Part shown: piece by piece, positions 1 to 8,374 of the stretch | Numbering within the stretch: the stretch's first letter is position 1 | How the letters are laid out: every line of letters starts with the position of its first letter | Position numbers and translations under genes: made by a program | The notes under the pieces: model-generated | What the model was told of the DNA's origin: nothing | What the model saw: only the letters and a program-made list of their open reading frames with translations | Database searches by the model: none | Source: Chryseobacterium sp. | GTDB lineage: Bacteria; Bacteroidota; Bacteroidia; Flavobacteriales; Weeksellaceae | Assembly: GCA_018260475.1 (NCBI GenBank) | Contig: JAGLBA010000005.1 | Coordinates: 1-64,000, forward strand | Reading direction: 5' to 3' | Length of the DNA: 64,000 bases

Positions 1-291
1 TTTTTGCTCAAAAAAAATATTTTTCCACTAAACTATTGTGCCTTTTGTGGTCAAAAAAGTGAGTTTGAATTTTAATTAAAAAATTATTGATGGATATAAG
101 CCTGCTTTTTTGCTCTAAAAAATATTTTTTCCACTAAGCTATTGTGCCTTTTGTGGTCGAAAAAGGATTTTAATTTTAATTTTAATTAAAAAATTATTGA
201 TGGATATAAGTCTGCTTTTTTGCTCAAAAAAAATGTTTTTCCACTAAACTATTGTGCCTTTTGTGGTCGAAAAAGGATTTTGAATTTACTT
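1..291. repeat. Intergenic tandem repeat, about 2.7 copies of a ~106-110 bp unit
   Basis: The motif TTTTTGCTC followed by an A-run and then CCACTAAACTATTGTGCC starts at positions 1, 107 and 217, so the spacing is 106 and 110 bp. Each unit continues with TTTTGTGGTC, an AT-rich stretch and ATTGATGGATATAAG; the third copy breaks off just before the gene at 303. The array may extend left of the window. The core CCAC...GTGG is a weak dyad. A weaker relative (GTGC..TTTTT.TGGTTAAAA) occurs near 44420-44470. No protein is encoded. It looks like an intergenic repeat of the kind common in Bacteroidota, of unknown role. Confidence 0.75.
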
Positions 292-302
292 TATACTAAT
301 TT

Positions 303-1313
303 ATGAAAACACTTCAAATTTTATTACTAATGCTTGGTGCACAGGCGTTCTCTCAAAAAATGGAAACCACAACTTTGCTAAAAGACAAAATCAGCATTCG
401 TGCGATAGAGGTGGTGGATGATAAAGTGTGGTATTCCGGTACGGATGCGAAATTTGGCTATGTGAGTTTAAAGGATACTTTGGATAAGAAGCAGATTCGT
501 ATCTCGGAGAAGCCGCTGCAGTTCCGCACTTTGGCGTACCGTGGCAACTGTTTTTATTTGATTAATGTAGAAAGTCCTGCCTATTTCTATAAAGTGAACA
601 AGCTTAGTTTTGAAACCACAATCCTTCATACGGATGCCGACAAAAATGCGTTCTACGATGCACTTTATCTTCATAAAAAGAAATTTTACTCGTTCAGCGA
701 CCCGGAAAGCGATTTGAAACTAAAGCTCGCTTCGTTTTATGAAAAGAAAAGCAAATTTCATCTTAATTACATTCAAAATTTGATTTTGAAAGATGGTGAG
801 GCGGCTTTTGCAGCCAGCAACACCAATATTTCCGGTTGGAAAAACAAACTTTGGATAGCGACTGGCGGCAAGGCTTCCCGCATTATTTTGGCTGATTTAA
901 AAACCAATTTGGCGCGTGCGGTGGAAACCCCTTTCGTACAGGGCAGTTCCTCGCAGGGCATTTATTCCATTGACTTTTATAAAGACCAATTCGGGATCGC
1001 GGTGGGCGGGGACTACACGAAACAGGCGGAAAACACCAACAATATCGCCACTACCACCGATGGCGGCGAGATCTGGCAAATACAGGCAAGCGGTAAAAAT
1101 GGCGGCTACAAAACCTGCGTAAAAATCCGTCCCGGATCCAAGGGTAAAGAAATCATCGCGATTGGCGATCAAAATATAGAATTTTCCAGCGACTATGGTA
1201 AAACCTGGCGAAAACTATCGGACGAAAAAGGTCTGTACGCCTGCGCCTGGTCTGGCCGAAACACTCTCGTCTTAGCCGGGAAAGATAGGATTGTAAAGAT
1301 GGATTTTAAATAA
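303..1313 (+). CDS. Secreted beta-propeller (BNR/YCF48-like) protein
   Basis: A 336-residue protein with a typical signal peptide (about residues 1-17, ending AQAFSQ), so it is probably exported to the periplasm or surface. The rest contains recurrent short motifs of the BNR/sialidase-propeller type, such as TTTDGGEIW near residue 250 and SSDYGKTWRKL near 297, which are Asp-box-like turns between beta blades. Proteins of this shape are often annotated as oxidoreductase or YCF48/Hcf136-like in Flavobacteria, but no enzyme active site is visible. The start ATG at 303 fits the signal peptide. It is a single gene preceded by the tandem repeat array and followed by a 600-bp gap. The exact function is unknown; the fold call is inference from the Asp boxes. 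Confidence 0.7.
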   Translation: MKTLQILLLMLGAQAFSQKMETTTLLKDKISIRAIEVVDDKVWYSGTDAKFGYVSLKDTLDKKQIRISEKPLQFRTLAYRGNCFYLINVESPAYFYKVNKLSFETTILHTDADKNAFYDALYLHKKKFYSFSDPESDLKLKLASFYEKKSKFHLNYIQNLILKDGEAAFAASNTNISGWKNKLWIATGGKASRIILADLKTNLARAVETPFVQGSSSQGIYSIDFYKDQFGIAVGGDYTKQAENTNNIATTTDGGEIWQIQASGKNGGYKTCVKIRPGSKGKEIIAIGDQNIEFSSDYGKTWRKLSDEKGLYACAWSGRNTLVLAGKDRIVKMDFK

Positions 1314-1916
1314 CCTTTTTTATCAAAATTTTATCATCCTATGTTTGCAGAAGTTTTTAAATTAGATATTAGATATATGAATAAAAGGAAAAGAGTGAGG
1401 AAAATAGCTGTTGATTGTCATTTGTCTTGCAGACAGTACGCAATGAGAGCTCCTTTACGCTTACTACAAACCTGGATATAATCATAAGGCTTAAGAGCTT
1501 GAATTAAGGTTTAGACAGGTTCTCTGTAGTATGTTTCCCGAAATATGCTTCCATCTCCTTCGGTTATGAACACCTCTTTCAATTTTTCAATTTAGAACGG
1601 TTCCCGATGGCAAGATTATTATAATCAAATATAAATAATTCTCTTTTTCTATTTATTCACGCACACCGCGTGAGGGATGGTAAGGGTGCGACCGAAAGGG
1701 AGCAGTGCAAAGCACCGGAGCGAAGCGGAGCCCTGAACAGCCCGACCCGGAGGGGCACGCCCCAATTGTTGTTGATTGATGGTTATTGCTTGTTGGAAGA
1801 AAAATTTTGAGATGAATTTTGAATATTTGGCTTTTAAAATTTTGAATTATTTTTTTTGATAAGACAATAATTCATCATGTTTCAGTGATTTCTAAAAACC
1901 AAAAACTAACAACCAA
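1314..1916. other. 603-bp intergenic region without a recognisable gene
   Basis: It lies between the propeller gene and the 3' end of uvrA. It is AT-rich apart from the GC-rich repeat at 1661-1763, annotated separately. A 34-codon open frame begins at 1377 but resembles nothing and has no export or domain signal. No tRNA, terminator hairpin or regulatory RNA was recognised here. Confidence 0.6.
1661..1763. repeat. GC-rich dispersed repeat, copy 1
   Basis: About 102 bp of GC-rich sequence in an AT-rich gap, from GCACACCGCGTGAGGGATGG to GGGGCACGCCCC. A second copy at 59701-59801 differs at only a few positions (an A/G near the start, GGAG/GCAG in the middle, one base fewer in the final G-run). 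It is built of small hairpin-prone pieces: GTGCAAAGCAC, the CGGAGCGAAGCGGAG block and the terminal GGGGCACGCCCC. No open frame is conserved across it. A REP-like element moved by a RAYT transposase is a possible explanation, but no such transposase lies in this window. Confidence 0.8.
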
Positions 1917-4703
1917 CTATAGTTTCTCTTTCACATACTTCGCGGTAAATGATTTTTTATTTTTGGCTAAGTCTTCTGGCGTTCCGCTGAAAATGACTTC
2001 GCCGCCGTATTTTCCGGCACCGGGACCGATGTCGATAATGTGGTCGGCACACTTGATGATGTCCGGCTGATGCTCGATTACGATTACGGAATGGCCGAGT
2101 TCTATAAGCGCCTGAAGGGAGGTGAGGAGTTTGCTGATGTCGTGGAAATGCAGTCCTGTGGAAGGCTCATCAAACACGAAAAGGGTCTTGTCCGTGGTGA
2201 CGCCTTTCACCAAAAAGGAGGCGAGTTTCACGCGCTGAGCCTCGCCGCCGGAAAGGGTGGAGGAACTCTGTCCAAGTTGCAGATAGCCGAGCCCGACATC
2301 TTGCAATGGCTTGATTTTCGAGACGATTTTGTCTTCTTTATTATCCTTAAAAAACGCAATCGCCTCATCCACAGTCATGTGGAGGATGTCGGAAATATGG
2401 CGCCCGTCGAATTTTATGTCCAGAATTTCGCTTTTGAATCGCGTGCCTTTGCAGGTCTCGCATTCCAGTTCGATATCGGCCATAAACTGCATGGATACAT
2501 TGATCACGCCTTCTCCTTTGCAATCGTCGCAGCGGCCGCCATCTACATTGAAGGAGAAGTGTTTAGGCTTGTAGCCATGGGCTTTGGCGGATTTTTGGCG
2601 TGCAAACAAATCGCGGATATCGTCGTACGCTTTCAGGTAGGTCACAGGGTTGGAGCGCGAGGATTTTCCGATCGGGTTTTGGTCGATTAGTTCGATGTGT
2701 TTGATGATATTTTGGGAGAATTCCACACTGTCGTAGTCGGTCTTTTTGCCGCCCATTCCGAGTTGAATTTGGAGGTCATTCACCAAAATCTCCTTCATCA
2801 GGGTGGATTTACCACTTCCGGAAACTCCAGTAATCACGGTAAGCACTTCCAGCGGAACTGCAACATCTATATTCTTTAGGTTGTTTTGTCGCGCCCCCTT
2901 TATTTGGATAAATTCTTTCGGTTTGCGCCGCTTTTTCGGCACCGCGATTTCCAGTCTGCCGGTGAGGTATTTGGAAGTAAGGGTATCGGCATTTTTCAGT
3001 TCTTTGAAATCGCCCGCAAACACCAGTTCGCCGCCCAAATAACCGGCTTCGGGACCGATGTCTATGATATAATCGGCCCCGCGCATCACATCTTCGTCAT
3101 GCTCCACCACGATAACGGTATTGCCCAAATCGCGCAGATTTTTCAGCACATCTATCAGGTTTTCAGTGTCTTTGGAGTGAAGGCCAATGGATGGCTCGTC
3201 CAAAATATAAATAGAACCCACAAGCGAACTACCCAAACTGGTCGCAAGGTTAATGCGTTGACTTTCACCGCCGGACAGTGTGTTGGAAGTCCGGTTCAGC
3301 GTGAGATAGCCCAAGCCGACTTTGGTCAAAAATTCCAGTCGCGTGGTGATCTCGTAAATCAATCGCTTGGCGATTTCCTGTTCCGTTTTGGTGAGTTTTA
3401 ATGATTTTATCAATGGTAAAAGTTCGTCCAATGGCAACTCAATCATCGATTGGATATTATGTCCGTCGATCTTCACATATTCGGTTTCTTTACGCAGGCG
3501 AAGTCCCTCACAATCTGGGCAGATCGTTTTTCCGCGGTAGCGAGAGAGCATCACGCGGTATTGGATTTTGTAGAGATTTTCTTCCAGCATTCGGAAGAAA
3601 TTATTAATCGAAGGAAAACTGCGCGTGCCATCGCCTTTCCAGAGGTAATTTCTTTGCTCTTTCGTGAGTTGGAAATAAGGTTTGTGAACTGGGAAATCCT
3701 TATTTTTTTTAATGAAATTGCGCTTCCATTCGCTCATGCTTTCGCCCTTCCAAGATGCCACGGCATCTTCAAAAACCGACAAATTTTTGTTCGGAATCAC
3801 CAAATCTTCATCAATCCCGACAACCTTCCCGTACCCCTCGCAAGTGGGGCACGCGCCGAAAGGATTATTAAAACTGAAAAAATGGACATTTGGTTCCAAA
3901 AATTCTATGCCATCGAGTTCAAATTTGTTTGAAAACTCTTTTACAGATTCATTTTTAAGATTTTTTAAGGTTAAATATCCTTGCCCTTCGTAAAATGCCA
4001 TCTGCACAGAATCGGCGAGTCTCTGGATAAAACTTTCGTCCTCCTCATAATTAAAACGATCAATCACCAAGCGGATTTCCATATCTTTTTCCGGTGTGAA
4101 ATTGAAAGCTTCCAAGTCCTCAATCCCGGCGATGTTTCCGTTCACTTCCAGCCTTGTGAAGCCCGACATTTTTAGCGTGTTCAGTTGTTGAGGAAAGTTT
4201 TCCACCTCAAAATTTAGTGGCACAGTAAGGACATAGGCATCGTCTTTCCCAGATTTTTTGATATAATCAATGACATCCGTTACGGAATCTTTTTTCACCT
4301 CCTCGCCGGAAGTGGGCGAAAAAGTCCTGCCGATACGCGCGAAAAGGAGTTTCATATAGTCATAAACCTCCGTGGAAGTCCCTACCGTAGAGCGCGGATT
4401 GCTGGAAATTACTTTTTGTTGGATAGCGATGGATGGCGCCAGACCTTTAATATCATCGATTTTTGGTTTCTCTAATTTTCCTAAAAACTGTCTTGCATAG
4501 GAACTTAGGCTTTCCACATAGCGGCGCTGTCCTTCGGCGTAAATAGTGTCAAAAGCGAGGGAGGATTTCCCGCTCCCAGAAACGCCGGTGATTACTATGA
4601 GTTTGTTTTTCGGAATCAGTACATCAATATTTTTCAGGTTATTGAGGTGTGCATTTTTTACGAAAAGTTGTGTTTTTATATTGATGTTTTCAGTTGTAGC
4701 CAT
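1917..4703 (-). CDS. uvrA: Excinuclease ABC subunit A (UvrA)
   Basis: DNA-damage recognition ATPase of nucleotide excision repair, acting in the cytoplasm with UvrB and UvrC. It has 928 residues, close to the usual 940. Two ABC ATPase modules are visible: the first Walker A (GVSGSGKSS) at residues 40-48 with LSGGESQR near 473, the second Walker A (GVSGSGKST) near 620 with LSGGEAQR near 814. The UvrB-binding insert follows the first Walker A. The later zinc site (CDDC...CETC around residues 725-755) is intact. In the first zinc module only one CxxC (FGACPTCEGYG) is seen; the preceding CPxC pair of E. coli UvrA is replaced by non-cysteine residues. It is a single gene; a TATTTTTG box at 4720-4727 on its strand could be its -7 promoter element. 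Confidence 0.96.
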   Translation of the reverse strand: MATTENINIKTQLFVKNAHLNNLKNIDVLIPKNKLIVITGVSGSGKSSLAFDTIYAEGQRRYVESLSSYARQFLGKLEKPKIDDIKGLAPSIAIQQKVISSNPRSTVGTSTEVYDYMKLLFARIGRTFSPTSGEEVKKDSVTDVIDYIKKSGKDDAYVLTVPLNFEVENFPQQLNTLKMSGFTRLEVNGNIAGIEDLEAFNFTPEKDMEIRLVIDRFNYEEDESFIQRLADSVQMAFYEGQGYLTLKNLKNESVKEFSNKFELDGIEFLEPNVHFFSFNNPFGACPTCEGYGKVVGIDEDLVIPNKNLSVFEDAVASWKGESMSEWKRNFIKKNKDFPVHKPYFQLTKEQRNYLWKGDGTRSFPSINNFFRMLEENLYKIQYRVMLSRYRGKTICPDCEGLRLRKETEYVKIDGHNIQSMIELPLDELLPLIKSLKLTKTEQEIAKRLIYEITTRLEFLTKVGLGYLTLNRTSNTLSGGESQRINLATSLGSSLVGSIYILDEPSIGLHSKDTENLIDVLKNLRDLGNTVIVVEHDEDVMRGADYIIDIGPEAGYLGGELVFAGDFKELKNADTLTSKYLTGRLEIAVPKKRRKPKEFIQIKGARQNNLKNIDVAVPLEVLTVITGVSGSGKSTLMKEILVNDLQIQLGMGGKKTDYDSVEFSQNIIKHIELIDQNPIGKSSRSNPVTYLKAYDDIRDLFARQKSAKAHGYKPKHFSFNVDGGRCDDCKGEGVINVSMQFMADIELECETCKGTRFKSEILDIKFDGRHISDILHMTVDEAIAFFKDNKEDKIVSKIKPLQDVGLGYLQLGQSSSTLSGGEAQRVKLASFLVKGVTTDKTLFVFDEPSTGLHFHDISKLLTSLQALIELGHSVIVIEHQPDIIKCADHIIDIGPGAGKYGGEVIFSGTPEDLAKNKKSFTAKYVKEKL

Positions 4704-5075
4704 AATGATTTTCAGACTTCAAAAATACGGAAAAAATAGAGAAATGTTTCGAGCTATAGATATTTATGACACTAATGTTTTGATAAAAAAAATGAATAAT
4801 AGCCTCGGAAAATGGAGACTGTCCAGAGAGTACTTCGGTGTTCTTTTTGACCTTAATTTTTATTTTCATTGCTTTATTAAGAAGAATACGAAGTGGTTCA
4901 TGTTCTAAATGTTGTTTTATTTACTTGCTTTAACAATATTACAAGATTGATAATTTTTTTGTATTTATATTTCTATTTTGGAAATGTAACTATGGATAAT
5001 TTTACATACTTTTGACCCTTCTAATTTTTAATGAAAACATTTCTTTGCAAGTGTTTTCTTCATTTAAACTATACT
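4704..5075. other. Intergenic region between divergent uvrA and TonB receptor genes
   Basis: About 370 bp, very AT-rich, separating two divergent genes. It contains a TAnnTTTG-type box facing each way: 4720-4727 for uvrA and 5007-5014 (TACTTTTG) for the receptor. No cobalamin riboswitch-like GC-rich structure and no convincing small gene was seen; the long antisense frame running out of uvrA over this region is a shadow. Confidence 0.5.
5007..5014 (+). promoter_or_regulatory. Putative Bacteroidota -7 box upstream of TonB receptor
   Basis: TACTTTTG matches TAnnTTTG, the -7 consensus of the Bacteroidota primary sigma factor. A TTTG at 4977-4980 could be the -33 element, but its spacing (26 nt) is longer than the usual 19-21, so only the -7 element is offered. 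It would give a leader of about 55 nt before the ATG at 5076. Confidence 0.4.
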
Positions 5076-6911
5076 ATGAAAAAACAATTTTTTACCATTT
5101 TTTGCCTAGGTGTTATCACATCGGCTACAGCGCAGAATCGCACAACCGATATCGATAGCGTGCGCATCCAAGGGAAATTTATGAACATTCGTTACCAGAA
5201 AGTGAGCGAGAATGTGGAAATCATCACCAAAAAGGATATCCAAAACGCATCCGCAAAAACCATTGACGAACTCCTACAACAAGTAAATGGATTGGATATT
5301 CGCCGTCGCGGGGCCGATGGCGTGCAGAGTGATGTCGCTATCCGTGGTGGATCGTTCGAGCAGGTTCTAATTCTCATAAATGGTATCAGAATGAATGATT
5401 CTCAAACAGGTCACAATTCCTTGAACATACCTGTAGATCTAAGTCAGGTAGAGCGTATAGAAATCCTGAAAGGTCCTGCTGCGAGACGCTTTGGAAATAG
5501 TGCGTTTGCGGGTGCCATCAACATCATTACTAAAACTTCTTCGGAAGAAAAAGTAAGAATCTCCGCGGAAGGTGGTGATTTTAAAACCTATGGCCTCGGT
5601 CTCGGTGCCACTTTCGGAAACGAAAAAATGAGTAATCTGTTTCAAGTAAATTCTAAAGGATCAGAAGGTTACAGGCATAACACGGATCATAAAATCAACA
5701 ATGTTTTTTACCAAAATATTTTTAAACTGAAAAATGGCTCTATTGGTATGCAAGCTGGTTTCCAAGAGAAAAAGTTCGGTGCAAATGGATTTTATGCTTC
5801 GCCGAAACTAACCGAGCAGTATGAGGAATCTCAGGCAAGTGTGGTTTCTATCAACCATAATTCTACCTACAAAAATCTAACTATCAATAGCAATTTGTTT
5901 TGGAGAAGAGGGCAGGATATGTACATGTTGAAAAAAGAAAATCCCAGCTTCTACCGAAATATGAGCATTGGGAACAACTTCGGCGGGGAGATAAATGCCG
6001 CTTATACTTCATCGCTGGGAACTACCGGATTGGGCGTGGAATTGCGCAAGGAATTTTTCGTAAGCAACAATGTGAATGGTTTCACCAAAGCCAACCTGAG
6101 CATGGGCAAGCACGACCGTTTCATCACGCAGATATTTTTAGAACATCATTTTTCTATGCTGGACAATCGTCTTACTGTAGTTCCGGGAGTGACTTGGGCA
6201 AATTATTCCAACGCAGGGAACTTTTTCTATCCGGGATTGGACGCCGGTTTCGACATCACGGAACATCATAAAATCTACGGAAATGTGGCGCAGGTGCACC
6301 GCATCCCGACCTTTACGGATCTATATTACACCAGCTCTTCCGAAGTTGGGAACAAAGACCTGAAGCCGGAAAGCGCGCTTTCTGCTGAACTGGGCTATCG
6401 CTATGTGCGCCCGAATGTGGTGGTAAAACTGAGTGCTTTCTTGCGTGATTCACAAAAGGCGATCGACTGGGTGAAAATGCCGCCTTCCACGGTGTGGAAT
6501 GCAAAAAATATAGGCGATATCAAAACAAAAGGCATCGAAGCAGAATTTGAACACCGCCCAATAAACTGGCTGAAATATTCTGCGGGCTACACCTTTCTGG
6601 AAAGTGATTACGCGACTGCCGCTGGATTGACTTCAAAATACGCCGCTGATTATTTGAAACACCAGTTTACAGCAAAACTGGAAACGCATTTCTTTAAAAA
6701 TATCACTAACGAATTGGTTTACAGGTACAACGAAAGAGCGGGGATAGGCAGTTATAATCTTTTAGATGGAAAACTGAATTACACTGCAAATGCTTTGGAA
6801 ATTTATCTGCTCGCAAACAACATCACAAATACGAAATACACCGAGGCGTTCGGCGTTCCAATGTCTGGTCGCTGGTTCCATGTGGGAGTAGCTTATACGA
6901 TAGGGCTTTAG
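5076..6911 (+). CDS. TonB-dependent outer-membrane receptor, BtuB-like
   Basis: A 611-residue outer-membrane receptor. I place the start at the ATG at 5076, because MKKQFFTIFCLGVITSATAQ is a complete signal peptide; the in-frame ATG at 5031 adds 15 residues that would spoil it. The mature protein opens with a short TonB-box-like segment, then the plug domain (roughly residues 25-150, with IDELLQQVNGLDIRRRG, VAIRGGSFEQVLILINGIRM and VERIEILKGPAARRFG). A beta-barrel follows, ending in ...GRWFHVGVAYTIGL. It resembles BtuB/vitamin B12 or siderophore receptors; the substrate cannot be read from the sequence. No SusD-like partner or binding protein is adjacent. It converges on the HD gene across a long inverted repeat. 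Confidence 0.9.
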   Translation: MKKQFFTIFCLGVITSATAQNRTTDIDSVRIQGKFMNIRYQKVSENVEIITKKDIQNASAKTIDELLQQVNGLDIRRRGADGVQSDVAIRGGSFEQVLILINGIRMNDSQTGHNSLNIPVDLSQVERIEILKGPAARRFGNSAFAGAINIITKTSSEEKVRISAEGGDFKTYGLGLGATFGNEKMSNLFQVNSKGSEGYRHNTDHKINNVFYQNIFKLKNGSIGMQAGFQEKKFGANGFYASPKLTEQYEESQASVVSINHNSTYKNLTINSNLFWRRGQDMYMLKKENPSFYRNMSIGNNFGGEINAAYTSSLGTTGLGVELRKEFFVSNNVNGFTKANLSMGKHDRFITQIFLEHHFSMLDNRLTVVPGVTWANYSNAGNFFYPGLDAGFDITEHHKIYGNVAQVHRIPTFTDLYYTSSSEVGNKDLKPESALSAELGYRYVRPNVVVKLSAFLRDSQKAIDWVKMPPSTVWNAKNIGDIKTKGIEAEFEHRPINWLKYSAGYTFLESDYATAAGLTSKYAADYLKHQFTAKLETHFFKNITNELVYRYNERAGIGSYNLLDGKLNYTANALEIYLLANNITNTKYTEAFGVPMSGRWFHVGVAYTIGL

Positions 6912-6923
6912 AGGGTCAGGTTT

Positions 6924-7028
6924 AGGCTGAGGCTGAGATTTAATTTAGGCTGGGAATATAAGGGATTAAAGTTTTATACAAGCTTGAACTTCTTTAACCC
7001 AACCTAAATTAAATCTCAGCCTCAGCCT
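6924..7028. terminator. Long inverted repeat between convergent genes
   Basis: Two 31-nt arms, 6924-6954 and 6998-7028, are reverse complements with one mismatch (AGGCTGAGGCTGAGATTTAA... and its complement), separated by 43 nt that contain a CAAGCTTG palindrome. The element ends two bases before the stop codon of the HD gene and starts 12 bases after the receptor stop. It could end transcription from both sides, but the arms are much longer than a normal terminator and the loop is large, so it may instead be an inverted repeat element. Confidence 0.55.
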
Positions 7029-7029
7029 T

Positions 7030-7470
7030 TTAGTATTTCTCCGTCAGGTACCGGTAGGCTTTTAGGTATTTGTTTATGCGTTTTAAATCTTTTTTTGTGA
7101 GAAGGCGATTGATGCGACGAAGATCCATATTATCGCGTAAATCGTTTAATTTCACAGCAATAGCTAATGAAGATTTTTCTGTTCTATTTACAAAATCGTC
7201 ATAGTTTTCGTCAGGATTTAGTTTAGTAAGGCATTCAATCGCGAAAACGATATTTTCTGGAAAGCCTTCTTTGTGCAACTTATCAAACGACCATTCCGGG
7301 CAGTCTTCCACCACATCGTGCAGTACGCCCACGATTTTTTCGTCTAGTGTTTTGCCGTAGTTCATTACGCGCATCACATGGCCGATATAGGGCGCATCGT
7401 ATTTGTCGGTTTGTCCGGCATGAGCTTTGGTGGCGATGTTTATGGCTTTATTCAGCAGTTCTTCCTTCAT
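7030..7470 (-). CDS. Small HD-domain hydrolase, MESH1/SpoT-like
   Basis: A 146-residue single-domain HD protein. I chose the ATG at 7470 (MKEELLNKAINIATKAHAGQ); 14 further codons upstream are open but lack similarity. Visible motifs are AHAGQTDKYDAPYIGHVMRV (first metal histidine, H31), the HD pair H51-D52 in GVLHDVVED, and KLNDLRDN near residue 108, matching the order in the hydrolase domain of SpoT and in the small alarmone hydrolases/MESH1. The likely reaction is metal-dependent removal of pyrophosphate from (p)ppGpp or a related nucleotide, in the cytoplasm. The substrate is inferred from the family only. It stands alone, downstream of the YegP-like gene on the same strand. Confidence 0.8.
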   Translation of the reverse strand: MKEELLNKAINIATKAHAGQTDKYDAPYIGHVMRVMNYGKTLDEKIVGVLHDVVEDCPEWSFDKLHKEGFPENIVFAIECLTKLNPDENYDDFVNRTEKSSLAIAVKLNDLRDNMDLRRINRLLTKKDLKRINKYLKAYRYLTEKY

Positions 7471-7547
7471 GGTTCTTTTAAAATTTTTGCAAAAGTAAAG
7501 AATGCTTCCCAAAAGAGGAGCATTTCGAGTGGGTATTTAATGTAAAA

Positions 7548-7874
7548 TTAAATTTCCACAATTTCGGCACCCGGTGCATTGTCTTTTACCGACTGTATCC
7601 CTTTTTCTACCCCGGCAGCGGCTTCATACATTTGGCTAGCGCCAATTGCCTGCCCATTTCCTGCTTTTAAAATGAAATAGAATTTGTCGTCAGAAGATTT
7701 TTTTCTTTCATAGTGGCTGTCGTCCGGAGCATTATTTTTCACAGAATTAATACCGTTTTCGCAAGACGATTTGAAAGCGTATCCCTGGCTAGAGAGGATG
7801 ATTTGTCCATTGTCAGCTTTCAAAACAAATTGATAATCGCCATTTGAGCGTTTTGAGATTTCAAATTTTCCCAT
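7548..7874 (-). CDS. YegP-family protein (DUF1508), two tandem repeats
   Basis: A 108-residue protein built of two copies of the DUF1508/YegP unit: residues 1-50 (KFEISKRSNGDYQFVLKADNGQ.ILSSQGY..K..C.NGI.SVKNNAPD) and 55-105 (YERKKSSDDKFYFILKAGNGQ.IGASQMYE.AAGVEKGI.SVKDNAPG). Each unit forms a small beta-rich fold with one helix. No catalytic residues are known for the family and the function is unclear. Single gene; its leader upstream of 7874 is AT-rich. Confidence 0.9.
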   Translation of the reverse strand: MGKFEISKRSNGDYQFVLKADNGQIILSSQGYAFKSSCENGINSVKNNAPDDSHYERKKSSDDKFYFILKAGNGQAIGASQMYEAAAGVEKGIQSVKDNAPGAEIVEI

Positions 7875-7937
7875 GGTTGTCGTTGTTATTTTTTAAAATT
7901 ATTAAAAATTTGGATATAATAGTTGATTCCTAGTTTT

Positions 7938-8312
7938 TTATTCCATTCTCGTTACCGGTTCCAAATTATCCAGTTCTTCGGGGGTAAACAATCGGTAATG
8001 AATCTTAAAAGTCTTGCCCAAAGGAGTTTCCAACGAAAAGCCACCGGGGCCATGTCCGTCCAGAACATCCAATTTAAAATGTGAATATTTCCAGTACTCA
8101 AAAAGGTCTCTGTCAATCCAAAATTCTGAGCGTTCTATTTCACCGATTTTTGCGTCGTTCATCCGCGGGAAAAAACCTCCTTTCTCAAAACACTGTGGCT
8201 GTGTGCCTTCGCAACATCCGCCAGCCTGATAAAACATAAGATCGCCATGCTTTTCTTTGAGTATTTTAATTAAATCCAATGCTTTTTCCGTTGCATCAAG
8301 TCTTTTTACCAT
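7938..8312 (-). CDS. DUF779 protein associated with aldehyde dehydrogenase
   Basis: A 124-residue DUF779 protein. The family signature AGGCCEGTQPQCFEKG is visible at about residues 30-45, with several conserved cysteines, followed by GHGPGGFSLETPLGKTFKIH. Members are nearly always encoded next to an aldehyde dehydrogenase of the ExaC/AcoD type, as here, and are thought to be accessory to it; the biochemical role is not established. It lies 62 bp downstream of the dehydrogenase on the same strand, but a terminator-like hairpin sits between them, so its expression may depend on read-through. Confidence 0.88.
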   Translation of the reverse strand: MVKRLDATEKALDLIKILKEKHGDLMFYQAGGCCEGTQPQCFEKGGFFPRMNDAKIGEIERSEFWIDRDLFEYWKYSHFKLDVLDGHGPGGFSLETPLGKTFKIHYRLFTPEELDNLEPVTRME

Positions 8313-8331
8313 TTTGAAATTTTAAGTTTTA

Positions 8332-8361
8332 AAGAAAAAGGGAGTGCTTTCCACACTCCCT
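8332..8361 (-). terminator. Terminator-like hairpin after aldehyde dehydrogenase
   Basis: GGGAGTG (8340-8346) pairs with CACTCCC (8354-8360), with a 7-nt loop. On the minus strand the stem is followed by a T-rich run (complement of AAAGAAAAA at 8331-8339). It lies just after the dehydrogenase stop and 20 bp before the DUF779 start, so it would lower downstream expression rather than end the operon. Confidence 0.75.
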
Positions 8362-8374
8362 GCGATTTGTTGAT

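Noticed and set aside
1..291. CRISPR array
   Set aside because: The repeated unit is over 100 bp with no separate spacers and no cas genes in the window.
1377..1481. 34-codon open frame as a small gene
   Set aside because: No similarity, no promoter or export signal; length is expected by chance.
2040..4175. Several long open frames opposite uvrA
   Set aside because: They are antisense shadows of a highly conserved gene and have no domain similarity or upstream signals.
4704..5075. Cobalamin riboswitch ahead of the BtuB-like receptor
   Set aside because: The region is uniformly AT-rich with no GC-rich conserved box or strong hairpins.
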